From: Chaenocephalus aceratus
Taxonomy: Eukaryota > Chordata > Actinopteri > Perciformes > Channichthyidae
Reading direction: 5' to 3'
Assembly: GCA_023974075.1 (NCBI GenBank)
Contig: CM043791.1
Span: 7,263,767-7,327,766, forward strand
Length of the DNA stretch: 64,000 bases
Position 1 is the first letter of the stretch; the number at the start of each line of letters is the position of its first letter. A model generated the notes under the pieces. The model saw only the letters and a program-made list of their open reading frames with translations, ran no database searches and was not told where the DNA came from. Below are positions 1 to 8,628 of this stretch, in pieces. The translations under genes and the position numbers were made by a program.

Positions 1-528
1 GCAGCAGTCGGTTAGCGGGAGATGATCTATAAGATTATTATGATCCGGTAATGGCTCTACAATATCATCCTCTAGTTTAAATTTCTTCACTTTGTTTCTT
101 TTTCTTTTCACCTTCCTTCTTTTTGTCTTTTTAGTTTTGCGTCCTATGGTCCCTTTTCTTTTCATTCGCATTCTGCGTTTGCTTTTAATTTTTCTTCTCC
201 TTTTCATGTTGCTTTTTCTTCGTTTTTCTTTACTTTTTCTATTCTTTTCTGCTAATTGTCGTTTGCGATCTTGGCGAGTGGCATGAGATATACTGTTTCT
301 ATAAAGGTTATCTATAATACCATCTTTTAAAGAAAGATATTCTTCATATGTCATGTTATCATGGTCCTCTTTTGTCCTAAAGACCTTACATGGATATGAT
401 ATACACGAGAGCTCTTCTTCGGGAACATCCTCTCCCCTACTTTGTAACATCCAGTCATTAAGCCCATATCCATTATCCTGGTGATAATAAGGGCAGGCTA
501 CATCAGACTTGGTTTTTCTCAGATCCAT
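1..528 (-). CDS. Gene A: lysine/arginine-rich protein, 3' end cut by window edge
   Basis: An open frame starts at an ATG at 528 and stays open for 176 codons to the left window edge, so its stop is not visible. I do not recognise the family. The N-terminal third is acidic and aromatic (MDLRKTKSD, then YYHQDNGYGLNDW and GEDVPEEEL). Residues about 85-155 are a very basic Lys/Arg tract of the kind seen in nucleic-acid-binding or nuclear proteins, and the visible end is acidic/hydrophobic again. The start is chosen because the leader and the context AGCCATGG are repeated before two other ORFs here (at 1981 and 3214). A truncated, rearranged copy of its first 43 residues lies at 3017-3214. Function is unknown; a DNA-binding or packaging role is only a guess from composition. 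Confidence 0.6.
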   Translation of the reverse strand, partial: MDLRKTKSDVACPYYHQDNGYGLNDWMLQSRGEDVPEEELSCISYPCKVFRTKEDHDNMTYEEYLSLKDGIIDNLYRNSISHATRQDRKRQLAEKNRKSKEKRRKSNMKRRRKIKSKRRMRMKRKGTIGRKTKKTKRRKVKRKRNKVKKFKLEDDIVEPLPDHNNLIDHLPLTDCC

Positions 529-606
529 GGCTAGTTTTTAACGGTCGTCCTTAGTTTTATATGATTTGCTGAGTGGGTGGGACATATTGCGTTGAGTGGG
601 AAGGCT
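529..606 (-). promoter_or_regulatory. Shared leader, copy 1 (upstream of gene A)
   Basis: This block just upstream of the gene A start is clearly related to 1982-2075 and 3215-3310, which sit in the same position before two other ORFs. All three end in CTAGCCATGGA, giving a strong Kozak-like start context, and contain a motif read on the plus strand as TTGCGTTGAGTGGG. Conservation of the leader across different coding sequences suggests a promoter or 5' UTR. No TATA box is obvious. Confidence 0.5.
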
Positions 607-945
607 TCATCTGTAGAAAGTACTCTGTTTGAGGAGATTTCGTAATAATGGCAGTTTGTCATTTTGAGGGTATTTCAGTGAAACAAGGCTGTTTTGAACA
701 TTTGACAGATTTATGCTTAAATTCTCTGAGAAAGTTACCGAAAGATACACTTTTCTTTTTAAAAAAGCTGAAAAGTAGATAATGAAGTGTGCTTTGTGTG
801 TACAGACACACAGAAAACACTGAAAAACACAACAAGAAGGACTGTAATACACATGTATCAGATACGCTCCCCTTGCTATAATGATGACAACAGTTTTTAG
901 ATGTAAAGAACACTTTTTTTATTTTTTCACCCACAAAATCAATAG
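607..945. other. Spacer between genes A and B, no gene seen
   Basis: This AT-rich spacer follows the 3' end of gene B on the minus strand. Short open frames here have no coding character. I see no repeat of the leader or of the motif array found further right. Confidence 0.5.
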
Positions 946-1410
946 TTATACTGATTGTAGCATCCCCAGGACAGTCTCCAGCTTAGAATTCCCCATATTA
1001 TTGGAGATATCGTGATGGAGTTTTTTCACTTCAGTCAAAATATTCACGTGTATGCTGTTTTCAACACACAGATGCATTACATCTACAAACAGAGCATACA
1101 ATGAGAGCACATGATACACTTTTGATGTTTGTTTCATTTCTGAGATAATGTTACAGAATGTTTCGGAAAATGAAGATTCCAGGACCACTTTAAATGTTTC
1201 GTTTACAAGCGTTTCCCAATGACCCTGAATAGTACTGCCAGAACGAACGATATCCAAAATGTCTTGTAGTTTACAAACTTCAGCCATTCTTTTTACACAG
1301 GGGTCACTACTCGTTCTGTTTTCAATCGTCCCCATCACCACATTTATTAAACGGGTAATGACTACATTATGATCAATATATACAGAGCGTTTTGCAAAGT
1401 AGTTTCCCAT
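946..1410 (-). CDS. Gene B: unrecognised 154-aa protein
   Basis: A complete ORF of 154 codons starts MGNYFAKRS, so a glycine at position 2 is followed by basic residues; N-myristoylation is conceivable but unproven. The sequence is predicted mostly helical, with amphipathic stretches around residues 75-130 (VYHVLSLYALFVDVMHLC). I do not recognise it with confidence. The helical layout made me think of small Bcl-2-like or other viral accessory proteins, but the NWGR signature of Bcl-2 family BH1 is absent. It starts only 7 bases after the stop of gene C, so the two are either read from one transcript or are parts of one spliced gene. A fragment matching residues about 69-90 is fused to a gene A copy at 3017-3214. 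Confidence 0.5.
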   Translation of the reverse strand: MGNYFAKRSVYIDHNVVITRLINVVMGTIENRTSSDPCVKRMAEVCKLQDILDIVRSGSTIQGHWETLVNETFKVVLESSFSETFCNIISEMKQTSKVYHVLSLYALFVDVMHLCVENSIHVNILTEVKKLHHDISNNMGNSKLETVLGMLQSV

Positions 1411-1417
1411 TTTTATT

Positions 1418-1981
1418 TTACTTAAAGAAAAAAGTCACTGCATTGAACAAGTCCCTGGCTTCTTCTCCATCCGACTGTTGTTTGTTAGTCTTCTTCTTCT
1501 CCATCCAACTCTGTATGGATATTTCAAGTCTCTCCTTGAGGCATCTGCATTTTACAAGCTTGTGCAGAAAAGCTTCCGAAGCGCGTCCTATCCTCAGTTT
1601 ATCCTCGCAAATGCCTTTTTCAATAAGACTCTGGTCAATCACTGCAACGAAGTCGGCGAGCCAAAGTCTTTTCATTAACGCATTGTAATTGTTTCTGAAG
1701 AAGAAATCGGGCATGTCATTCCGACAATCGTGTTGCCTCTGGTCGGGGTTACTGCGTCGGCATTCTTTGCAGATTTCTTTTCTGTACCGATACATCACCA
1801 TCTCCAGAATATAAAACAACTCCGATTTCACTGTGTCCCTAAACCGAGACTTCTTGACCCGAGGAGTAGCATCAGCAGCAGTAGTACTGCAAGATTCGGG
1901 TTTCCCACATGGTGGTGTTGCTGGTAGACGCTGTTCCTGACTGCAACTCGCGGGGGGAGTCTTGGCTTTTCTCTGCTCCAT
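1418..1981 (-). CDS. Gene C: 187-aa protein with a Cys/His cluster
   Basis: A complete ORF of 187 codons starts at 1981 in the same leader and Kozak-like context as genes A and the chimera. Residues 1-45 are low-complexity and rich in Pro/Ser/Thr/Cys. Residues about 50-105 hold a helical segment followed by a cluster CKECRRSNPDQRQHDC, that is C-X2-C-X9-H-X-C, which could bind zinc. The C-terminal half is charged and helical. I do not recognise the family. A similar C-X2-C...Q-X2-H-X-C pattern is one I loosely associate with small proteins of fish Maverick/Polinton- or adintovirus-like elements, but that is memory and not a search result. Gene B follows after 7 bases. Function is unknown. Confidence 0.5.
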   Translation of the reverse strand: MEQRKAKTPPASCSQEQRLPATPPCGKPESCSTTAADATPRVKKSRFRDTVKSELFYILEMVMYRYRKEICKECRRSNPDQRQHDCRNDMPDFFFRNNYNALMKRLWLADFVAVIDQSLIEKGICEDKLRIGRASEAFLHKLVKCRCLKERLEISIQSWMEKKKTNKQQSDGEEARDLFNAVTFFFK

Positions 1982-2075
1982 GGCTAGTTTACAATGATCG
2001 TCTTAGCGAGGTCCTTCGTTTTAGATGATTTTCTGAGTGGAGGGTGGGGCTCATTGCGTTGAATGGGGGAGTCAA
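1982..2075 (-). promoter_or_regulatory. Shared leader, copy 2 (upstream of gene C)
   Basis: This is the second copy of the leader. It is closest to the copy at 3215-3310, and similarity continues upstream into the 1.23-kb tandem duplication. It ends in CTAGCCATGGA at the gene C start. Confidence 0.5.
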
Positions 2076-3016
2076 TTATAGAATTGATAGTTTTTAGAAA
2101 AAAAGTTCTTTAAGAGTTGTAGCTTTTTCATCTCATCTCCAGCAATAGGTGAAATTTAAGAATAAGTAATAGTTTGTCATGATTTTACGGAAAAAGTATA
2201 GTTTATCAGAAATATGGAAAAGTCATTGTGTACAAATAGTATGTTGAAAATCAAAAAAGAAAACTCAATTCAATACAATTTAATGAATATTTTACCCTGT
2301 TCTAAAGTTTTGCACCCTTAAGGAAAAACCCCTTCCTTACCAAGTACTTCATATTATACCCTTTGTTAAGTGTTGCGTACATCAGGGTGTATCTCAAAGT
2401 ATCTTGGTAACATAAAATAACTAAAATATGTAAGTTTATCAGAAAAAAAAAACCCATTATTTAACTGAACAAGTGTTGCATACATCAAAGTGTGTCTAAA
2501 AGTATCTTAGTAACACAAGAAAAGAGAAAAAAGCCTTGATGTCAACAAAACTGTATTTTTCCACTGAAATAGCGTTAAAATAAAAAAAAGTGCCTTTAAA
2601 GAAAATGTATTCAGACAAAGTATTTTATTTTCAAAAAAAAAAAAAAAAGTTTAAGGTTTTGCATACATAAAAAGTGTATCTTACAGTTCCGTTGTGAGAG
2701 AATTACACACAAATCTTAAAGTGTCAGGGAAAATTGTTAAAATCATAAACTTACCTTTTAGAGAAACAGTCTTTAAGAAAAAATCTAATCAGACTGTACT
2801 TCATTTTCTAGTTTTAAGGTTTTGCATCCCTCAAAGTGTGTCTAAAAGTATCTTGGCAAAGAGAAAAAAGAAAAAGCCAAAATCTGCCTTTAAAAGAATC
2901 CGAATTCCTTATAAAGTACTTCATATTCAACCAGTTTCAGTTTTCAGACACCAAACTGTATCTAAAAGTATCTTGGTAACACAAGAAAAAGAGTAAGTGT
3001 AATTTATTCGGTAATG

Positions 3017-3214
3017 TTACAGAATGTTTCTGAAAAATGAAGATTCCTGGACCACTTTAAATGTTTCGTTTACAATACTATTACATATAGAGGAGAGCTC
3101 TTCTTCGGGAACATCCTCTCCCCTACTTTGTACCATCCAGTCATTAAGCCCATATCCATTATCCTGGTGATAATAAAGGTAGGCTACATCAGACTTGGTT
3201 TTTCTCAGATCCAT
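3017..3214 (-). pseudogene. Chimera of gene A start and gene B middle
   Basis: This 65-codon ORF begins with 43 residues nearly identical to gene A (MDLRKTKSD ... GEDVPEEEL). It then switches at about 3080-3095 to a segment matching gene B (IVNETFKVVQESSF versus LVNETFKVVLESSF in B), after which the frame is lost. The upstream leader is intact. It is best read as a product of recombination between neighbouring paralogous units, probably non-functional. A short functional fusion cannot be excluded from sequence alone. Confidence 0.65.
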
Positions 3215-3310
3215 GGCTAGTTTTCAACGGTCGTCTTGGTGGGGTCCTTCGTTTTAGATGATTTGCTGAGTGGGGTGGGACTTATTGCGTTGAGTGGGGG
3301 GAGTCAGTGT
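3215..3310 (-). promoter_or_regulatory. Shared leader, copy 3 (upstream of the chimera)
   Basis: This third leader copy is the best match to copy 2. It ends in the same CTAGCCATGGA start context and begins the second 1.23-kb repeat unit. Confidence 0.5.
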
Positions 3311-4301
3311 AGAATTGAGAGTTTTTAGAAAAAAGTTCTTTAAGCGTTGTAGCTTTTTCATCTCATCTCCAGCAATAGGTCATCATTTAAGAACAAGTAA
3401 TAGTTTTGTCAAGATTCTACAGAAAAAAGTCAAAAAAGTATAGTACGTCAGAAATATGTAAAAGTCATATAGTATGTTGAAAATCAAAAAAAAGAAAACT
3501 CAATTCAATACAAATTAATGAATATTTTACCCTGTTCTAAAGTTTTGCACCCTTAAAGAAAAACCCCTTCCTTACCAACTACTTCATATTATACCCTTTG
3601 TTAAGTGTTGCGTACATCAGGGTGTATCTCAAAGTATCTTGGTAACATAAAATAACTAAAATATGTAAGTTTATCAGAAAAGAAAAAACCTTGTTTATCT
3701 GAACAAGTGTTGCATACACCAAAGTGTGTTTAAAAGTATCTTAGTAACACAAGAAAAAGAGAAGAAAGCGTTAATGTTAACAAACACTGGATTGTTCCAC
3801 TGAAATAATAAATAAATAATTTCAAAAAGTGCTCTTAAAAAGAACAAATTTATTCAGATAAAAGTATTTTGTTAGACTATTAAGTCCACGATGGTTATAT
3901 TTAACCCCTAACCCATTTGTATTATATGTTTGTTGTCCTAATAAAGCCAGAGTCACCTGAATTAATTTAGTCTCCAGACCTTTTTTATTTTTTACATTTT
4001 GTAACAATCTTAAAAACATTTGTGGTTTGACTCTTTTTAAAAAAGTTCTTTTTCATCTATCATTTTCAACCAAGCAGCAAGAGGTCAAATGTAAGAACAA
4101 GTAATAGTTTGTCACGATTTTATGGGAAATAGTCAGAGCGCGATGTCACATCTTAAAAGACAGCTTGAACTGGATAAATGGTTAGTCTTTTTCAAACATA
4201 CCGTACGTTCTGCATGGTAGTATATCTGGCCCATCGATTTAGACCCTACTGCCTTAGATGCATGCCCTCAATAGGGTAGTCACGCTTTGGGAAGAGGTGT
4301 T

Positions 4302-4456
4302 TCATTTCACAGATCCACCTTGATTGTTATTGTGAAGAGGGACGGGGGAGGAACATTCAGAGGATGAAGAAGCATAAACATAAACGGACAGCACGTCAGT
4401 TTCAAGAAAGATGACACCGTGTTTATGCATGACATGCAACATATCTTGAAGTCCTA
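4302..4456 (-). other. Exon-like segment with splice acceptor
   Basis: On the minus strand a run of about 13 T followed by GTAG precedes an open frame reading GLQDMLHVMHKHGVIFLETD and on to a Ser-rich, hydrophilic end (ECSSPVPLHNNNQGG) and a stop at 4302. This is the shape of a last coding exon. I see no matching upstream exon and do not recognise the product. It may belong to the same left-edge element. Confidence 0.3.
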
Positions 4457-4899
4457 CAAAAAAAAAAAAAAGGGTACAAGTATATTGTGTTGAAAATATC
4501 GCCAAAAGTCGTAATATTGTATAATGTATTAGTTGCATGTTGTATTTTTGCTAGCAATCACTATGTAGTTTTTTCCAAAAATATAATGGAAAAAAAAAAA
4601 GCGAGAAAGACAAAAACAAAATACGTTGAAAAGGGGATGAGTATGTCTGTCTCTCGGGGGGTTGGTGTGTTAAGAGTCACAGTCTTAAAGAAAATCTGCT
4701 CAGAAAAAAGTACTTAACTTTCTACCAGTTGTAAAGTTGTCATACATAAAAAACGCTATCAAAAAAAGTAAGAGACTTACTGTTCCTTTGTGAGAGAATT
4801 ACACACAAATCTGCCGAGTGTCTGTAAAAAGTCTTAAAAATCACAAAACCTGCCTTTTAGAGAAACAGTCTTTTTTAAAAAAGATATGATCAAGGGGGC

Positions 4900-5477
4900 A
4901 TTAAGATCTTTAAACTATTAAAACCCTCTTCAAAAGAGACTTCCCCTTCACTGTCCTGCTTCATTGTAGGATTTCTGCCATGTCTCTACTTCAGTTTGAC
5001 CATCTCTGTTATTATGTGATGGAATACTAGATAAATAAGTAATTAGATACCTTACCGTTACTGCGCTCATAAAGAATGATAAGAATAAGAATAATGCGTA
5101 TTGAACTGGTTTAATTAATTAGTGATTTTATTTAAGGTAATTAGTTAGAAGCCCTATTTTATCAGTATGTCTGCACAGCAGTTACAATGGTCAAACTACA
5201 TTAACACAGAATTGTCCCCATTCTTTCTTTAATAGTTACTAACATTAGATATTTTTAATGAGATATGGACCGCAAAACAAAAGATATCCCTGGTTTTCAT
5301 TTAAAAAATCAAGTCAGTGAATGCAAGTAGTTGCCTTAGCTTATTTTGTTATGAGATGATGATGTGAATTACTGTTCAAATTAGTTAATGTAATAATCGT
5401 TTGGTTATTTTATGCATAGCCTAATGTTACATTTATGTGCTTAAGAATGCCTTCAAGACAGAGGAGACTGAAGCATA
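4900..5477. other. AT-rich spacer, no gene seen
   Basis: I see no coding potential or recognisable repeat. It separates the left-edge gene and motif array from the duplicated block that starts near 5478. Confidence 0.5.
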
Positions 5478-6055
5478 TCTTCGGCTGTAGGCGTCTCAAC
5501 CCGGCATACAAACTGCATTCGTTTCTTGATTGGAGCATCCAACGGATGGCTGTAAGTTGTCACCGGTGTCTCGCTGATTAAACTCATATCAAGACGTCTC
5601 ATGGCCACAAGAGACGCTGGCTTTTATTTAAACAACCTCTAAGGGGAGATGGGGTGAGGGGTGGGGAAAGTGTGTGTGTGTGTGTGTGTGTTCCCCCTCC
5701 CCTCGGCCCACCATATGGTCTCTCCCCTCATGTCCTGTTCGCAAAAACAGAGAGGCGAAGTTCTTCGGCTGTCGGCGTCTGAACCCGGCATACAAACTTC
5801 ATTCGTTTCTTGATTGGAGCACCCAACGGATGGTTGTAAGTTGTCACCGGTGTCTCGCTGATTAAATTCATATCAAGACGTCTCTTGGCCATTTTCTCTC
5901 GACTTGAGAAATATTTAAGAGTGACGCTGGCTTTTTATTTAGACAGTGGGAGATGGGGTGAGGGGCGGGGAATGTGTGTGTGTGTGTGTGTGTCCCCCTC
6001 CTCCACCATATGTTTTCTCCCCTCCTGTCCTGTTCGCAAAAATAGAGAGGTTTAA
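5478..6055. repeat. Tandem duplication of a 285-bp block with TG microsatellites
   Basis: Two copies in direct order, about 5478-5755 and 5763-6055, share CTTCGGCTGT, a segment with CCGGCATACAAACT, the run TTGTCACCGGTGTCTCGCTG, a GGGAGATGGGGTGAGGGG motif and a (TG)n tract. They then share a tail with CACCATATG and CCTGTTCGCAAAAA. Copy 2 has a 30-base insertion near 5890. The non-repetitive part is unusually well conserved between copies for noncoding DNA. I cannot assign a family. Confidence 0.75.
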
Positions 6056-6236
6056 ATATACATTTTTTTAGATGCTTTACTTTAGATTAATTTCATGTTA
6101 TTTGCAAGTTACATTCAATACTATATACAGGATTAACCACACAGGAAGTGGTTAGGAGGCGGGATATATATCCTATGTATATTAATTGATTGAAAACAAC
6201 TGCATTTAATTTTTCTCATTTTTTTAATTTAAATTT

Positions 6237-6395
6237 TATTTTGTAAACCGGAAGCGGTGGCTGTACATCCGGTCGAACGATTCGGGACTTCCGGTCGAAC
6301 GAGACGGGACTTCCGGTTTTCAAAATAAAATAAAAAGGCGGGACTTCCGGTTTTCAAAATAAAATAAAAAGGCGGGACTTCCGGTCAAAAAGGGG
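6237..6395. repeat. Short tandem repeats with ACTTCCGGT cores
   Basis: GGGACTTCCGGT occurs four times between about 6284 and 6385, with a related ACATCCGGT at 6265. Two copies are separated by a repeated spacer TTTCAAAATAAAATAAAAAG. The core matches the ETS-family consensus (CCGGAAGT on the other strand). Whether it acts as a regulatory element is unknown. Confidence 0.6.
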
Positions 6396-7053
6396 CGGGG
6401 CGACCTGTCACTTTCTCTGCATACTAATGAGATTGATACCGCATTTGTATCACTACTTACCTTGTGTGCACCGCCTAGTGGTTAAAGCACGTTATTGAAT
6501 TATTGTTTTAATAGGTTATATTTGATGAACAAAATATTAAGAGTACATACAAATAGGGGGAAAGTAGAAATATAGAATATAAAAAATCAAGAAGATACTG
6601 TAAGTGATCTCTACAATAAAACAGTTTAGTGCCGGATGTACAAAGATATTAATAGGAGGATGTGCAAAACAGCTGGTCCCGTTTTGGATAGTGTGGCGTG
6701 GTTTCATTTCAAAGTGCTGTTTGACGCTCGGCGTAACTTTAGCGCACTGCCACTCCAACATCCAATCCCAGAGCTTGAAGATTAATCACAGTGTTTGTCA
6801 AGCAACGGGACTGTAGTCCCAAACAATAGCTGAGGATTATGGGTAGTGTAGTAGTGTCTTCGGCCATCCTAAACTCTGAAATGTTTTTCGGATTTCATAT
6901 CGCATTAACACCATATCCCAACGTGCATTGCGGCTAAAACAACCAATCACCGAGCTTAAACCATAGCTGAGGATCTTGGGTAATCAGTTCAGTGGGTGTG
7001 TACATCCATGGTGTGTACATGGTGTGTGTATCACAATGATGCTCGAAATGTCC
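6396..7053. other. No gene seen; likely old repeat
   Basis: Two partly similar stretches near 6790-6850 and 6935-6985 both contain ATAGCTGAGGAT followed by a TGGGTA-like run, suggesting a decayed interspersed repeat. I see no coding sequence. Confidence 0.4.
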
Positions 7054-7067
7054 CTTATAGTCAGGGC

Positions 7068-8390
7068 CAGAGATGGGGACTCGAGTCTGCGACTCGGACT
7101 CGAGTCGCACTTAAGTCGCACACACAGAGACTTCAGACTTGACTTGGACTCGTGACCAAAAGACTTCAGACTCGACTTGGACTCGTGTGTTGGGACTCGT
7201 GAACAATCATTGTGTTTTCTATTTTTGGCGTATTAAAGGTGGGGTAGGTACATTTGAGAGAAACCGGCTCGAGATCGCCCGAATTTGAAAATACACAACC
7301 GGAGATAATCTGCTAGAGGCTGCTACTTCCTTATAGAGCCCGCCTCCTCCAACACACACGAACGCGCACATGACCAATGAGGGCACGAGATAAGTTTGTG
7401 CCCAGATGGAAGGCTGACAGGCAGGTAGGCCATCCAGTTATTTTAGCCGGGCTCATTACGCAGACGTGCGCGCCTCTGTTACTACCTCGTAGTAACACCA
7501 TGGCGACCGGCGGCACACCTGCGGCTGTACCGCTTGTAATTAGGTTCAACTACAAAAACTTCGAACAAAACGCTGGCGGCACCAACAAAAGGAGCGCACA
7601 CTGCAAAGTCTGCAATATCAAAATCAAGGATGCTGGCGCAACAACGTCGGATTTCATCAGGCACTTGAAAAGTCACCCGGAGAGGTCAGTCACATTAACG
7701 CATATGGACGGTTAGCAAACATGTTTAGCTCAGCATCAGCTATGTAATGTTAACTTAGCTTGCTACTAGCTTTGTAACTGCATATTTGAAAAGATGAGTG
7801 AATGTTTGCTTGTCACACTTGTTTGAGTTGAGTGGCGTTGACATCCAACTCTTGACATGACATAAAAAAGGTCGGTAACGTTAATCATTACGTTCCGCTG
7901 CCACCATCTACTGGCTAACGTTAAACGTAGAAAAATACATAGTTACATACATAAATACATCTGTGGGTTTATAGGCAGGTTACAGGTTTATTGTTGACCA
8001 CGTAGTGTTAATGTTACAGGTTTATCAGGTTACCATGACACTGGCTTTGAGTGAGAGGATAGAGGAATATGTTTATTAATAGTAGACTTAAAAGATGTCA
8101 TTAGAGACCCAGTGTATAATAACACAGTAAATGCTTTGCATTTCTTAGATATAGCTGTGCAGTATTCTTAACAGACTGGATAGCAGCAGACAATATAAGG
8201 CTTATTACAACCAGAAGAGACATGAGACTTTTATTTTTTTAGAGACTTGAGACTTGACTTGGACTCGTGACCAAAGACTTGAGACTTGATCAAGTCTCAC
8301 CCCACAAAGACTTGAGACTTGACTTGGACTCGTGACCAAAGACTTGAGACTTGACTTGGACTTGCAAAAAAAGACTTGTGAACATCTCTG
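7068..8390 (+). mobile_element. Inner hAT element with 8-bp TSD GTCAGGGC
   Basis: The element runs from CAGAGATGGGGAC to GTGAACATCTCTG, with the exact 8-bp duplication GTCAGGGC at 7060-7067 and 8391-8398. Both ends carry many subterminal copies of GACTTGGACTCGTGACC-like text (7140-7210 and 8222-8370), typical binding-site arrays of hAT elements. It is 1,323 bp long and contains only the first coding exon of a transposase. It inserted 6 bp inside the left end of the outer hAT, so it is the younger of the two. Confidence 0.9.
7500..7684 (+). pseudogene. hAT transposase first exon, BED-type zinc finger
   Basis: The ATG at 7500 opens MATGGTPAAVPLVIRFNYKNF, followed by a BED-finger-like segment with Cys-X2-Cys (HCKVCNIKI) and a His-X4-His (RHLKSHPER). 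BED fingers are the N-terminal DNA-binding domain of many hAT transposases. The frame ends at a good splice donor (AG|GTCAGT at 7685). No later exon with the catalytic core is present inside this element, so the gene is truncated by internal deletion and cannot make a working transposase. Confidence 0.75.
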
Positions 8391-8489
8391 GTCAGGGCTG
8401 CACATAACTGGTGCGCAGATGCGCATGCGCACCTCCGCCAAAAAAAGAGCACCGGGTCATTTGAAACAAAGCGCATTTGGTACCAACAT

Positions 8490-8557
8490 TGAGAGAGGGA
8501 GAGAGGGAGAGAGAGAAGGGAGAAGAGAAAAGAGAAAATAGAGGAGAGAGGAGAGAT

Positions 8558-8588
<31 letters not shown>

Positions 8589-8590
8589 AA
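8490..8590. repeat. GA-rich simple repeat
   Basis: A purine-rich GAGAGAGGGA-type simple repeat inside the outer hAT element. It creates long spurious open frames on the minus strand. Confidence 0.85.
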
Positions 8591-8628
8591 GATATTTGCG
8601 AGTTGCATATGAACCATGATATGAACTC

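Larger units (their letters stand above)
1978..4240. repeat. Tandem duplication, unit about 1.23 kb
   Basis: Sequence from the leader at 1982 onward recurs from 3215 with an offset of about 1230 bases. The leader, a TTTTTAGAAAAAAGTTC block, the run CTCATCTCCAGCAATAGGT (2131 and 3363 regions) and the stretch containing ATTTTACCCTGTTCTAAAG (2290 and 3520 regions) all repeat in order. Both units are AT-rich and mostly noncoding downstream of the leader. The similarity looks high enough for a fairly recent duplication, with small indels. Confidence 0.75.
2280..4880. repeat. Degenerate motif array (GTATCTTGGTAACAC type)
   Basis: A motif reading roughly TTGCATACATCAAAGTGT followed by CTAAAAGTATCTTGGTAACAC recurs near 2370, 2475, 2660, 2820, 2945, 3605, 3710 and weakly at 4740. 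It alternates with segments containing CAGACAAAGTACTTCATATT-like text. The stretch 2690-2775 is also repeated at about 4785-4872. Spacing is irregular (roughly 110-170 bases), so this is a decayed minisatellite or a set of binding-site repeats and not a clean satellite. Confidence 0.6.

Noticed and set aside
92..286. Plus-strand Leu/Phe-rich ORF at the left edge
   Set aside because: It is the antisense of the Lys/Arg-rich tract of gene A; AAG/AGA codons read backward give Leu/Phe/Ser codons.
946..1410. Calling gene B a Bcl-2 family protein
   Set aside because: Helical amphipathic character alone is weak evidence and the NWGR motif is missing; left as unrecognised.
7060..7067. Reading GTCAGGGC as the target duplication of the outer hAT
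   Set aside because: It duplicates with 8391-8398 around the inner element; the outer element's own duplication is CTTATAGT at 7054-7061 and 9661-9668.
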